Shown: positions 8,640-19,874 of the stretch, piece after piece
Layout of the letters: each line of letters opens with the position of its first letter
Position numbering within the stretch: position 1 is the stretch's first letter
NCBI GenBank assembly: GCA_963662155.1
Contig: OY759267.1
Coordinates: 32,282,976-32,346,975 of the forward strand
Reading direction: 5' to 3'
Source of the DNA: Lamellibrachia columna
Lineage: Eukaryota; Annelida; Polychaeta; Sabellida; Siboglinidae
DNA: 64,000 nucleotides
Position numbers and translations under genes: made by a program
Notes under the pieces: generated by a model
The model's database searches: none
What the model was told of the DNA's origin: nothing
Seen by the model: only the letters and a program-made list of their open reading frames with translations

Positions 8640-10630
8640 TAATTGATATCAACCACCCTACAAAACCCTGTCTTAGGAATACAACACACTCCAAGTGGAA
8701 AAGGTTTATTATTATATTGGCAATAGTATCATCGAACAGTTGTGATAACTGGTATGTCTGTTTATTATCTATGCATCTAGCAATTCCAACCGCCGTTACT
8801 TTGTTAACTGTTACGTTAGCCAACAATAAGCCAAAACGCATAGAAAGTGTCTCGTGTCCTTGCCAGCAACAGTCTAGCCAAATTTTCGTGCGACTAATAC
8901 ACAGTCATGAGTTGCATCAGAAGCAGAAAAACATAGTTGTCACTAATAAGTAATCTGTCCCAATACATTAATCAAAACTCCATATGAAATGATCAATCGT
9001 TTGTAGAATGAATAAAATATGTATCAGAATTAAAACCATATCAAATATGTGTACTCCGTAGTACAGATATTATTTATCTACAAAGCCAAATAATGTTTAT
9101 ACACAAATCTTCCGCATTCTGGTAGGTCACAAAGTCCCTGTTTATAATGCTCCTTTTGTTAGTAGCTGTCTCGAATCATCTCTTTCTTCACCAATTTCGT
9201 CCGACTGGCTGTCAACGCAATGCATTTCTACCTATCTAGATGAGATCAGCTTTTACAGAGAACACCACATGAAGCACGCAGCGTGTGCTATTGATATACA
9301 ACGTATGTTGAAGTAGATAACATGCACTCCAACACGGATGTAGCTCACGAAATGCTATCTTGCACACTCCTCCATATTTCTCCAATTGATCATTCTTCGG
9401 TCATGGTAGGCCATACACCGGATACCAATTTTTGGAAGAAGAATCACCAACTTCGCATGGATTGCTATATAAGACACGCTAAATGCAAGAACTCCCCGCA
9501 TGCTGGCTGGTAAACAGGAATGAACCATTGTGGTCTGTTGTCTGTGCTGGCGGAAGTAATCAACGAACTACGACACGCATTGTCCATGCGCTCGGACGGC
9601 GTTGTCCTGTTTGCATAACATAATCTATTGCAGCACCACGCCTTGACACCTGTCAACGCCCTGAATGACGTTGTAATCCTCACTTAGAAGCGCAATTTCT
9701 ATGTCGCAATTATTCTGGTATCCTAATTGTATCGACACATGCGTGTTGTTCTATTGAGGATACGTAATCGTTCTGTTTACAGCAATTTTCTCAACATGGT
9801 TACACCAAAAAATAATAGTACGCATCAGTTAGTGTACGTTCAGTGTTCAAAGTGTTTTACACTTCACACCTAGCACACCTGTTCATTCCAACTCCATCTC
9901 GACTTCTCTGGGAAGCACTCAGCCATGCTGCAGTTACTGCTCGAAGACCATTCGTACGTATAATCACCACTGCATATAGCCAGATACTCATTCATACAAA
10001 CGAATGAGCTGTGGCAACGTTCGGTGAAACAAATTGCCAAAGCTTCGAAACGGCAGCAAGACGGTTCAAGCTAGGGTTTTCACGACTGGGAGCCTGACGT
10101 TCTATCTGGAACGTTGTCACGCCCCATTCGATGGGAGAGAAGGAGACGGGTCAGAGAAGAAGCGAGGAAGGGAGAGGAGGCAGCGCGGGAGGGAGATATG
10201 CCGTTTGTTTGTTAATGCAGACATGTACAAGTGTTTAGCAATATTTAATATGGCCATGGTTCGCACCACGGTGTAGCTTACTCATGCGCGCATCTTACTG
10301 CTAACACTAGTACGAAAAGTAAAATAATAAACCGCACAAAAACAAATGTTGCAACATAGGCCTCTATAGCTCAATGCACATACAAGTTCATATCACGGCA
10401 TGTGGCTTTTATTAAACGTCGGCAGGGAAGCGTGTCTGCGTATCAGTGTTTGTTACACACGTGTATCCTGGTACAAAGTCAACACTTGTGTCGCACGCGG
10501 TGTCTTTGATGGGGAGCGTTGAATGCTATATCAAAGATGACTGATTGTTTGCTATAATGTTTACATCATCTAACGTGTGTCATGGAACGAAACTAGCATT
10601 GGTATCGCATCAAAGAGACGTCGGAGTCGT
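8640..10630. other. Unassigned sequence downstream of promoter-like module
   Basis: Two kilobases without recognisable genes. Short ORFs on both strands (for example 8717-8953 +, 9465-9683 -, 10034-10276 +) show no family motifs and no shared splice structure. A purine-rich low-complexity stretch (agaagcgaggaagggagagg) lies at 10138-10195. Confidence 0.4.
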
Positions 10631-10641
10631 GCATCAGTGCT

Positions 10642-10935
10642 TCACTTGACCTGGATGGAGGCAGAGTCTTGTAAGAGCAGTTGCTGTAGACGTGGGCGAA
10701 TGGATGAAGATTGGGTGACGTCGAGCAAGACAAATATGTATTTGGGCAGCGGTTTGATGCTGCCGAGCGCCGTCGTCATCAGTTCGCTGTCGTCGATGAA
10801 CTGTCGCATCAAACATACGACCACATTGTCGCCGTTGTCGAAGCCTCCTATTTTCGAGGCGCCGACGTCGTCGCGATCACCGACGTAGAGACGCAATCCC
10901 CACTCGTCTTCGACGTGTTTCAATAGTTGACTGCA
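10642..10935 (-). pseudogene. Possible TIR-like domain remnant
   Basis: Read on minus, the frame gives LLKHVEDEWGLRLYVGDRDD, then VGASKIGGFDNGDNVVVCLM, then RQFIDDSELMTTALGSIKPL and PKYIFVLLDVTQSS. The spacing of 'LE.E.G.RLYV..RD...G', a 'vVvcLm..Fi.D' strand and an 'IFVLLD' strand recalls TIR domains of animal immune receptors. The first TIR strand is absent or broken by a TAA just upstream, and GGFAIISR beyond it may be its trace. The segment is clearly more GC-rich than its surroundings. An antisense plus-strand frame also exists. It could be a chance resemblance. Confidence 0.25.
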
Positions 10936-11017
10936 AACTTAGCGCGAGATTATCGCGAAGCCGCCCTGGCAATAGACAAAGTTAGCGGCGTGTTGGATTT
11001 ACAGTGAGCTCACAGTT

Positions 11018-11623
11018 GTTCTAATAAATCAGTATTTGTGCTGAGTAGTAATGGCTTATGTTTTGGTAACCAGATTGATTTGTTTAATGTTTTTATTTAT
11101 ACTTTCACTGTACATCCTTCTTGTCAAAGGATATTTGATTTTTTATGAGCATGCTGTAGTCAAGAAAAGTACGTCGTTTATATAAGTACAACCATATGGT
11201 AAAATGCATATTGCTCAAACAAAGATACATATGAGATATTGATTTTTTTTAAATATTTAGCAAATATTCTATTGAAATAATGTTTTTTCTCATAAGCAAT
11301 TTATACACTGCTTATGAAAATGTTGACCATATTATTGGGTTTATTAAACATAACTTTTTTTTACCAAACTAACGGTGCTTTTCCTCTTTTTTCACTGATG
11401 TTCATGGGTTAGGTTCAGGTAAAATATTGTCCAGTCATTCTTTCTTCTTTTCTTTCCAAACTTTTTTTATCGGCTGCCCCCTCTCCATCTTTCATCTTCC
11501 CCCGATCTTCTCATATCCCACCTCACGCAGTCCTTCGATCTTAGCTGTTCGTTCCCCTTTTCTTGCATCCTTGATGTTTTTTCAACTTTCTCTTCCACTC
11601 TCTTTACTAGTATGTCTGCATCC
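11018..11623. repeat. Direct repeat, copy a (about 600 bp)
   Basis: Matches 12832-13479 in the same orientation with few substitutions. It contains AT-rich sequence followed by the C-terminal end of the minus-strand LINE fragment B. Copy a runs on into more LINE sequence at 11624, whereas the second copy stops there against the satellite. Confidence 0.9.
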
Positions 11624-12436
11624 ATGCTTACCATGTGGCCTGCCCATTTCAACTTGCTTCTCACCAATCTTCCGGTTGAACTGTTTTGTTGCATCACATA
11701 TTTCGTCAGGTCGTTCATCTTTCTTTCGTCAACCCTCTTTGTTCGTGTTATTCGACAAAACCAGAACCAACTTTCAGGTGCTGTTGTTGTTCTGTCAACG
11801 CCACTGTCTCCAGATACAGATTAAGGCATGCTTGTGTAACACAAGCTCTCAGGACTTTCCTTTTCAGCTTTTTCAAAATGTTTCTGTCCAACATGACTCC
11901 CTCAACCTTTCCCCAAGCATTCGCTCCCTGTTGTATCCGGCATCGCATTTCTACCTCTGAATGCTCATCCTCATTAACCATTCCTCCAAATTACACAAAG
12001 CCATCCACTTGGTTGAACTCCTTATCATCCAAACTAATGTTCAAGTCCTCTCTCTGATGTCAAACCCACATCTCTCCTGTCTTCTCCCGGCTCATTATCG
12101 GTCCGTGCTTCTTGAACATCCCCTTCCATTGCTCCAACACTTCCTGTAGTTCTTGTTTTTTGTCTGCTATCATGGCCAGATCGTTTGCATACATCCCCTT
12201 CCTAAGAACATCCTTCATGCTGATATTCCTGCTGATTAGTGCCACCACCATGATAAAGAGTAAAGGGTCATTTCCTTGCCTCTAATCGATGTTAACTTTA
12301 AACTCTTCCGACAACCCACATCCAACTACAACTCTTCTTTTTGTTCTCAGGAACATGACAGTTCTGGGTGTTGCTCGCCATGACACAGAACTGACTGAAT
12401 ACAACCAATTCATTACAAAGTCAGACTCCCAGATAA
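11460..12436 (-). pseudogene. Fragment B of an RT-type LINE (RT core to C-terminus)
   Basis: Minus strand, from N to C: ESDFVMNWLYSVSSVSWRAT, VMFLRTKRRVVVGCGLSEEF, an in-frame TAG at 12282-12284, RQGNDPLLFIMVVALISR, MYANDLAMIADKKQELQE (degenerate YADD), SEVEMRCRIQQGANAW, KLKRKVLRACVTQACLNLYL and ETVALTEQQQ. Then, after a frame change, TGRLVRSKLKWAGHMVSMDA and DCVRWDMRRSGEDERWR. These are successive RT and C-terminal blocks of a non-LTR retrotransposon of the type ending in 'LKWAGHVxRMD...EDCVRRDL'. It is the longest copy of this element in the window and shows the order from which fragments A and C were cut. It is non-functional. Confidence 0.75.
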
Positions 12437-12562
12437 GTACAAAAGGTGTTGGAATGAACAGGTCAGCCAGGGAGTGAACTGTTAAGCACGTTGAACAATC
12501 CCAAGGAGTGGATACAGTGCTGTGTAAACATAACCATGCCTTTACTTTAGATGTTTTTGCAG

Positions 12563-12681
12563 GTGCTGCGGCAGCCAGGAACAATTTTGGTGGACCAAGA
12601 GTAAACAATATCAAGGGTCACTTCAATCGGATCGCGCTTGCCTATCCCCACTTTGTGTGTTGGTACAGGTTGGTGTCATAA
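12563..12681 (+). CDS. Candidate terminal host-like exon
   Basis: After a strong acceptor (gatgtttttgcag, ends 12562) an open phase-1 frame reads AAAARNNFGGPRVNNIKGH, then FNRIALAYPHFVCWYRLVS, then TAA at 12679-12681. It would join in frame to the candidate exon ending at 6846. Composition is protein-like and it is identical in the second segmental unit. No family is recognised. It may be chance. Confidence 0.25.
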
Positions 12682-12831
12682 GTAGACATAACCGCCTTAG
12701 AAACAGGCCATTCATGGTGCTCTTGCAAATTCATTGGATTATGAGTGAAACAGACATTGCAAAAACTGTAACAATGAATTGTGGGGGAGGGGAGAATGTC
12801 ACATTAGATTGAGAAACTAACTTTTAGATTT

Positions 12832-13479
12832 GTTCTAATAAATCAGTATTTGCGCTGAGTAGTAATGGCTTATGATTTGGTAACCAGATTGATTTGTTTA
12901 ATGTTTTTATTTATACTTTCACTGTACATCCTTCTTGACAAAGGATATTTGATTTTTATGAGCATGCTGTAGTCAAGAAGATTACGTCGTTTATATGAGT
13001 ACAACCATATGGTAAAATGCATATTGCTCAAACAGAGATACATATGAGAGATTGATTTTGTAAATATTTAGCAAACATTCTATTGAAATAATGTTTTTTC
13101 TCATAAGCAATTTATACACTGCTTATGAAAATGTTGACCATATTATTGCATTTATTAAACCTAACTTTTTTTTACCAAACTATCGGTGCTTTTCCTCTTT
13201 TTTCACTTATGTTCATGGGTTAGGTTCAGGTAAAATATTGTCGAGTCACTGTTTCTGTTTTATCTTTCCATACTTTTCTATCGGCTGCCCCCTCTCCATC
13301 TTTCATCTTGCCCCTCTCCATCTTTCATCTTGCCCCTCTCAATCATTCATCTTCCCCCGATCTTCTCATATCCCACCTCACGCAGTCCTTCGATCTTAGC
13401 TGTTCGTTCCCCTTTTCTTGCATCCTTTATGTTTTTTCACCTTTCTCTTCCACTCTCTTTACTAGTATGTCTGCATCCA
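12832..13479. repeat. Direct repeat copy b, with LINE fragment C at its right end
   Basis: Second copy of 11018-11623. Its right part (about 13255-13479) is the C-terminal tail of the RT-type LINE on minus. It stops at ctgcatcc, where the satellite begins at cagtatatt. It also carries a 22-bp tandem expansion at 13289-13354 that copy a lacks. Confidence 0.85.
13289..13354 (+). repeat. 22-bp tandem repeat, 3 units
   Basis: Three units of cccctctccatctttcatct + tg, the third diverged (aatcattcatcttc). The paralogous site near 11470 has one unit, so this is a local slippage expansion. It is present also at 43278-43343. Confidence 0.9.
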
Positions 13480-16400
13480 GTATATTAGGGGGGGGGTGGG
13501 GACATCTTCAATCTAGTGCAGCCTCCCTCTGATAAGTTACATCAAAGCAGAACAAGTCACATTATAATATAATTACTTAGCAGTCAACTTTGGTTGATTT
13601 CAGTTAATTAGACACAGTCACCTTTACTCAAGTCCATGTGAAGAGCACACATCTATTGGGAGTTGAGAAAATCCTGGACAGGCCCAGCTGTTATCTGATA
13701 TGGCCTAGTGAGTTGACGTAACTGTTTCACATGGAAGGTGAGTTGTTTTTGAGGACTCCACTAAGTAGGTTATGTAATGTTATGCAATTCGACAAGTTGA
13801 GGTGTCTGTCTTTTCAGTAATCCACACTCAAAAGTGATATTTGGGTCTGTTTACATAGGTGTATTGTGGCTCCAGGTAAAACATTATTATAACTTTCAGT
13901 ATGGAATAACAACTGGCTATATAGAATTTGATTACAGAACACATGCTGGACTATTCCAAAAATTATGTTACAAGTTAATTCGAGTGAACTGAAAAAGTGA
14001 GTGTATTCGAGTATCGTACTAGAATACAGACTGTCTCAAGCTGAAGTAGCTCATATATGTGTGTTCTGCCCACCACAGGTGGTGGTTCCTTGTGTATGTA
14101 AGCAACTCCAACAACTAGGTAGGACATAGATTTTTTGCATGAATGCATGATTTTCATTTACCTTTATCAACAGTCTAAATTAAAAAAAATTCTGCACAGT
14201 TACCATTTTTATTTGGGGTAAGACCACAGTTGACCTTCCTGTTTACTGTTTCACACGAATGTAGGGCATGCGAAATTGTGAAATGTGAACTTAATAAATT
14301 CATATTATGTGACATGAGTGCCTTTGAGCATGAATATTCACAGGTTTGTTTATAGAAGCTATTGGCTGTGAAATAGTGCATTTTTTTTAGAGTTAACTGG
14401 CGAAGGGATTTATGGGAATTGTTCTGCTATGGGCCACGTGGGCGCATGAATACACGTCGGAAACTGCCAGCAATCCTGAAGGAGTGGTTTGCACCACTCT
14501 ATCAAAGTCATCCTGGCTTAGCCGTGGCAACTAAACCCCACTGCTAACCCCACTGGGTTCCTGTTGGATTGCTGCATCTGATGGTTTGTGGTAACAGTGG
14601 CCGGTCTTGAAGCCACCAATTTTCATCTTAATTCCACCAGCAGGTGGACATTTCTCCTCACTCTTTCTACTACTACTACTACTATCATGTGTTGTCTCCT
14701 CCATTTTAAAATCCCAGGTAAATTCAAGTAAAATTACTAATGAAAGTGACAAAACCGTTATCTGAATGCAAAGACGTCTAATCCACATGAGAAACAAGAT
14801 GACCGTGACAGGAGACCAGTATATTAGGGGGGGGGGTGGGGACATCTTCAAACTAGTGTAGCCTCCCTCTGATAAGTTACATCAAAGCAGAACAAGTCAC
14901 ATTATAATATAATTACTTAGCAGTCAACTTTTGTTTATTTCAGTTAATTAGACACAGTCACCTTTACTCAAGTCCATGTGAAGAGCACACATCTATTGGG
15001 AGTTGAGAAAATCCTGGACAGGCCCATCTGTTATCTGATATGGCCTAGTGAGTTGACGTAACTGTTTCACATGGAAGGTGAGTTGTTTTTGAGGACTCCA
15101 CTAAGTAGGTTATGTAATGTTATGCAATTCGACAAGTTGAGGTGTCTGTCTTTTCAGTAATCCACACTCAAAAGTGATATTTGGGTCTGTTTACATAGGT
15201 GTATTGTGGCTCCAGGTAAAACATTATTATAACTTTCAGTATGGAATAACAACTGGCTATATAGAATTTGATTACAGAACACATGCTGGACTATTCCAAA
15301 AATTATGTTACAAGTTAATTCGAGTGAACTGAAAAAGTGAGTGTATTCGAGTATCGTACTAGAATACAGACTGTCTCAAGCTGAAGTAGCTCATATATGT
15401 GTGTTCTGCCCACCACAGGTGGTGGTTCCTTGTCTATGTAAGCAACTCCAACAACTAGGTAGGACATAGATTTTTTGCATGAATGCATGATTTTCATTTA
15501 CCTTTATCAACAGTCTAAATTTAAAACAATTCTGCACAGTTACCATTTTTATTTGGGGTAAGACCACAGTTGACCTTCCTGTTTACTATTTCACACGAAT
15601 GTAGGGCACGCGAAATTGTGAAATGTGAACTTAATAAATTCATATTATGTGACATGAGTAACTTTGAGCATGAATATTCACAGGTTTGTTTATAGAAGCT
15701 ATTGGCTGTGAAATAGTGCATTGTTTGGAGAGTTTAAATGGCGGAGGGATTTAAGGGAATTTTTCTGCTATGGGCTACGTGGGCGCATGAATACACGTCG
15801 GAAACTGCCAGCAATCCTGAAGGAGTCGTTTGCACCACTCTGTCAAAGTCATCCTGGCTTAGCCGTAGAAACCAAACCCCATTGCTAACCCCACTGGGTT
15901 CCTATTGGATTGCTGCATCTGATGGTTTGTGGTAACAGTGGCCGGTCTTGAAGCCACCAATTTTCATCTTAATTCCACCAGCAGGTGGACATTTCTCCTC
16001 ACTCTTTCTACTACTACTACTACTATCATGTGTTGTCTCCTCCATGTTAAAATCCCAGGTAAATCCAAGTAAAATTACTAATGAAAGTGACAAAACCGTT
16101 ATCTGAATGCAAAGACGTCTAATCCACATGAGAAACCAGATGACCTTGACAGGAGACCAGTATATTAAGGGGGGGGGGGTGGGGACATCTTCAAACTAGT
16201 GTAGCCTCCCTTTGATAAGTTACATCAAAGCAGAACAAGTCACATTATAATATAATTACTTAGCAGTCAACTTTTGTTTATTTCAGTTAATTAGACACAG
16301 TCACCTTTACTCAAGTCCATGTGAAGTGCACACATCAATTGGGAGTTGAGAAAATCCTGGACAGGCCCAGCTGTTATCTGATATGGCCTAGTGAGCTGAC

Positions 16401-18118
16401 ATAACTGTTTCACAGGGAAGGTGAGTTGTTTTTGAGGATTCCACTAAGTAGGTTATGTAATGTTATGCAATTCGACAAGTTGAGGTGTCTGTCTTTTCAG
16501 TAATCCACACTCAAAGGTGATATTTGGGTCTGTTTACATAGGTGTATTTTGGCACCAGGTAAAAAAATATTATAACTTTCAGTATGGAATAACAACTAGC
16601 TATATAGAATTTGATTACAGAACACATGCTGAACTATTCCAAAAATTATGTTACAAGTTCATTCGAGTGAGCTGAAAAAGTGAGTGTATTCGAGTATCGT
16701 ACTAGAATACAGACTGTCTCAAGCTGAAGTAGCTCATATATGTGTGTTCTGCCCACCACAGGTGGTGGTTCCTTGTGTATGTAAGCAACTCCAACAACTA
16801 GGTAGGACATAGATTTTTTGCATGAATGCATGATTTTCATTTACCTTTATCAAGTCTAAATTAAAAAAAATTCTGCACAGTTACCATTTTTATTTGGGGT
16901 AAGACCACAGTTGACCTTCCTGTTTACTGTTTCACACGAATGTAGGGCACGCGAAATTGTGAAATGTGAACTTTATAAATTCATATTGTGTGACATGAGT
17001 GCCTTTGAGTATGAATATTCACAGGTTTATTTATAGAAGCTATTGGCTGTGACATAGTGCATTTTTTGGAGAGTTTAACTGGCGGAGGGATTTATGGGAA
17101 TTTTTCTGCTATGGGCCACGTGGGCGCATGAACACACGTCGGAAACTGCCAGCAATCCTGAAGGAGTGGTTTGCACCACTCTGTCAAAGTCATCCTGGCT
17201 TAGCCGTGGCAACCAAACCCCACTGCTAACCCCACTGGGTTCATGTTGGATTGCTGCAACTGATGGTTTGTGGTAACATTGGCCGGTCTTGAAGCCACCA
17301 ATTTTCATCTTAATTCCACCAGCAGGTGGACATTTCTCCTCACTCTTTCTACTACTACTACTACTATCATGTGTTGTCTCCTCCATTTTAAAATCCCAGG
17401 TAAATCCAAGTAAAATTACTAATGAAAGTGACAAAACCGTTATCTGAATGCAAAGACGTCTAATCCACCTGATAAACCAGATGACAGTGACAGGAGACCA
17501 GTTTATTAGGGGGGGGGGTGGGGGACATCTTCAAACTAGTGCAGCCTCCCTCTGATAAGTTACATCAAAGCAGAACAAGTCACATTATAATATAATTACT
17601 TAGCAGTCAACTTTTGTTTATTTCAGTTAATTAGACACAGTCACCTTTACTCAAGTCCATGTGAAGGGCACACATCTATTGGGAGTTGAGAAAATCCTGG
17701 ACAGGCCCAGCTGTTATCTGATATGGCCTAGTGAGCTGACGTAACTGTTTCACATAGAAGGTGAGTTGTTTTTGAGGACTCCACTAAGTAGGTTATGTAA
17801 TGTTATGCAATTCGACAAGTTGAGGTGTAATCCACACTCAAAGGTGATATTTGGGTCTGTTTACATAGGTGTATTGTGGCACCAGGTAAACCATTATTAT
17901 AACTTTCAGTATGGAATAACAACTGGCTATATAGAATTTGATTACAGAACACATGGTGGACTATTCCAAAAATTATGTTACAAGTTCATTCGAGTGAGCT
18001 GAAAAAGTGAGTGTATTCGAGTATCGTACTAGAATACAGACTGTCTCAAGCTGAAGTAGCTCATATATGTGTGTTCTGCCCACCACAGGTGGTGGTTCCT
18101 TGTGTATGTAAGCAACTC
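13479..18118. repeat. 1.34-kb satellite array 1, left part
   Basis: Head-to-tail repeats counted from G tract to G tract: 13488-14826, 14827-16168, 16169-17508, and the first part of the fourth repeat from 17509. Each repeat contains (i) about 770 bp homologous to the MULE transposase 5' flank and N-terminal coding region (4288-5054), giving minus-strand frames such as MEETTHDSSSSSRKSEEK...GFKTGHCYHKPSDAAIQQ..., and (ii) about 570 bp of unknown origin with the palindrome ccaccacaggtggtgg. The junction inside each repeat is at gtcgg|aaactgcc. Repeats are about 95% or more identical by eye. The repeat at 17509 has a private 12-bp loss (ctgtcttttcag) near 17828. Confidence 0.95.
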
Positions 18119-18289
18119 GATTGCATAGATCATTATAATCCAACTTGGATGCATCTTGGGAAATCTTGAGAAGAACACAGGATTGAATTTGGTGGATTTT
18201 ATATTTGTCTAAAGCGTGGAATATTGATCGGATAAGTATTATTATTGTGTGTCTATTAAACATAGACTTACAAGAGTCCTTGTTTAGTC

Positions 18290-18680
18290 AATAGTTGCTG
18301 TTAAAATTTAGCTATAGGAGTAATTTATGGTAGTTTATATCGTAGGTCTCCGAGGACTCGGTAGCGCGAGCGATAATTAAGGGTTGTTGTTTTCAGTTGA
18401 TTGGGTACATAATACGAGACGTAATATTATTGTAAATAATTTAGTACATATTAAATATTGAAAACCTAAATATTTTGTTTTAGCAATATTTATTGTTAAA
18501 AGTTAGCCGTAGGTAGTAATTCAGTGTTATTTAAATAAGGTCACTGAAATTTCGTTAGCGCGAGCGATATTACGTTTTGTTAGTCAGCTGTTACGTAGAA
18601 AGTAAGTTGCAAGGCAGTAGCTGTAAATTTAATTAAGACATAATTAACATACTATAAAGTGTGTATTACAGCACAAAAAC
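18290..18680 (+). promoter_or_regulatory. CR1 5' UTR twin repeats (putative internal promoter)
   Basis: Two diverged segments of about 195 bp, one from about 18290 and one from about 18489. Both start tgttaaaa.ttagc and both contain the invariant core tagcgcgagcgat (18361-18373 and 18557-18569). Tandem 5' UTR monomers act as promoters in several LINE families; here that role is inferred from position. The same arrangement is in copy 2 at about 48296-48686. Confidence 0.5.
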
Positions 18681-18753
18681 AGTCTTTGTGAAGACTACCT
18701 AGTATAAATTGATTATAAACGGATTATAAACAAATACAAATTTAATTTCTAAC

Positions 18754-19874
18754 ATGGCGCCGTGCAAACGCCAAGTAAAGGCGAAACGTAATTTGATATG
18801 CTCTAGCTGCGACAGCTGGATAGACTTTGCAAAGTCCGGGTGTGTAAATTCGTGGGCGGAGGTGCAGGCGGATGATTTCCATTTCGTGTGTAGGGGTGTA
18901 AGACAGTGAAACATCTGCAGGAGCATGTGATTGAGCTAAGGCATATGATTTTGATGATGACAGGGCAGGGTGAGAGAGAAGTGAGCAGAGGTGGTGAGAA
19001 TGATGAGAGCAGAGGTGGTGAGACCGAGGAGAGCAGAGGTGGTGAGACCGAGGAGAGCAGAGGTGGTGAGACCGAGGAGAGCAGAGGTGGTGAGACCGAG
19101 GAGAGCAGAGGTGGTGAGACCAAGGAGAACAAGGAGAGCAGTGGCAATGTGAGGGAGAAAGCTGGTAAGAAGAAGAAAGATGACAGAAGGCAGAGAATGC
19201 AACAAAAGAGAGGTAAGCGGGTGAGTGGAGAGGGATTGCCAGGTGGTAAGACAGTAAAGGTTGATGATATGAGAGAAAGGGGGCATACTAGTAGTGTGCA
19301 ATAGAAAATGAGCTTTGCTGATGTAGTATCACAGGGGAAAGCGAGGAAAGCCCGGGTATTTATGGGGGATTCCATCATTAGGAAAGTGGATAAAATTGTA
19401 AATAGAGGAGATGACATAACAGTATGCCTACCAGGGGCAAAAGTAGAGGATATAGCAGAGAAGGCAGGACAGGTCATGGGTGGTGGCACGGGAGGTGTTG
19501 TTCTCGTGCATGTGGGAACGAACAATGCAGAGAAGGAGGGAACGTCATCCATCGTTGGTAAGTACAGGAGTTTGATCAAGACACTTAAAGAGGCACGAGT
19601 TGGGCAGATCGTATTGTCGGGGATTTTACCAATAATGGGAGGCAGGGGTGAGGAATATAGGAACTGTAGAAGGATGGCGATTAACACACAGGTACAGAAG
19701 GTATGTATGGAGGAGGGAGTAGGCTTCGTAGACATGTGGTTAAACTTTGTGGGAAGAGGTGACTTTTTCATGAGAGATGGACTACATCTGACAGGGAAGG
19801 GTGCTGCAGTTCTAGCGTGTGAGTTTGTCAGAGTTGTCGACGAGGGCACAGGTACCATAAATTATTTAAACTAG
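18754..19874 (+). pseudogene. CR1 ORF1: PHD-like finger, low-complexity repeat, SGNH esterase; broken
   Basis: ATG 18754 opens MAPCKRQVKAKRNLICSSCD and SWIDFAKSGC...FVCRG, a PHD-type C..C...W....GC..W....FxC finger, then hits TGA 18907-18909 after a frame change. The second frame continues as VKHLQEHVIELRHM, a possible coiled coil, then six SRGGETEE-type 8-residue repeats (24-bp units), a basic stretch, and an SGNH hydrolase domain: RVFMGDSIIR (block I Ser), VLVHVGTNNAE (block III), MRDGLHLTGKG (catalytic Asp/His). A TAG at 19302-19304 replaces the CAG seen in copy 2. PHD plus esterase ORF1 is a known CR1 hallmark; the ORF1 protein is thought to assist RNA binding and retrotransposition. Confidence 0.85.

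Noticed and set aside
10360..10400. tRNA-like string near cctctatagctcaatgc
   Set aside because: It resembles a tRNA A-box by chance. I found no B-box, cloverleaf or anticodon arm around it.
10642..10923. Confident immune receptor gene
   Set aside because: Only a partial TIR-like pattern, a stop upstream, no first strand and no further domain; kept only as a low-confidence remnant.
11427..11960. Plus-strand 177-codon Ser/Phe-rich ORF (also 41416-41949)
   Set aside because: Antisense to the RT-type LINE fragment, whose minus-strand blocks are recognisable. Low-complexity composition.
18803..19858. Minus-strand ORF of 351 codons (343 codons at 48809-49840) rich in SPPLLSS repeats
   Set aside because: It is antisense to CR1 ORF1. 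The repeats are the complement of the SRGGETEE units, and the sense strand carries clear PHD and SGNH motifs.
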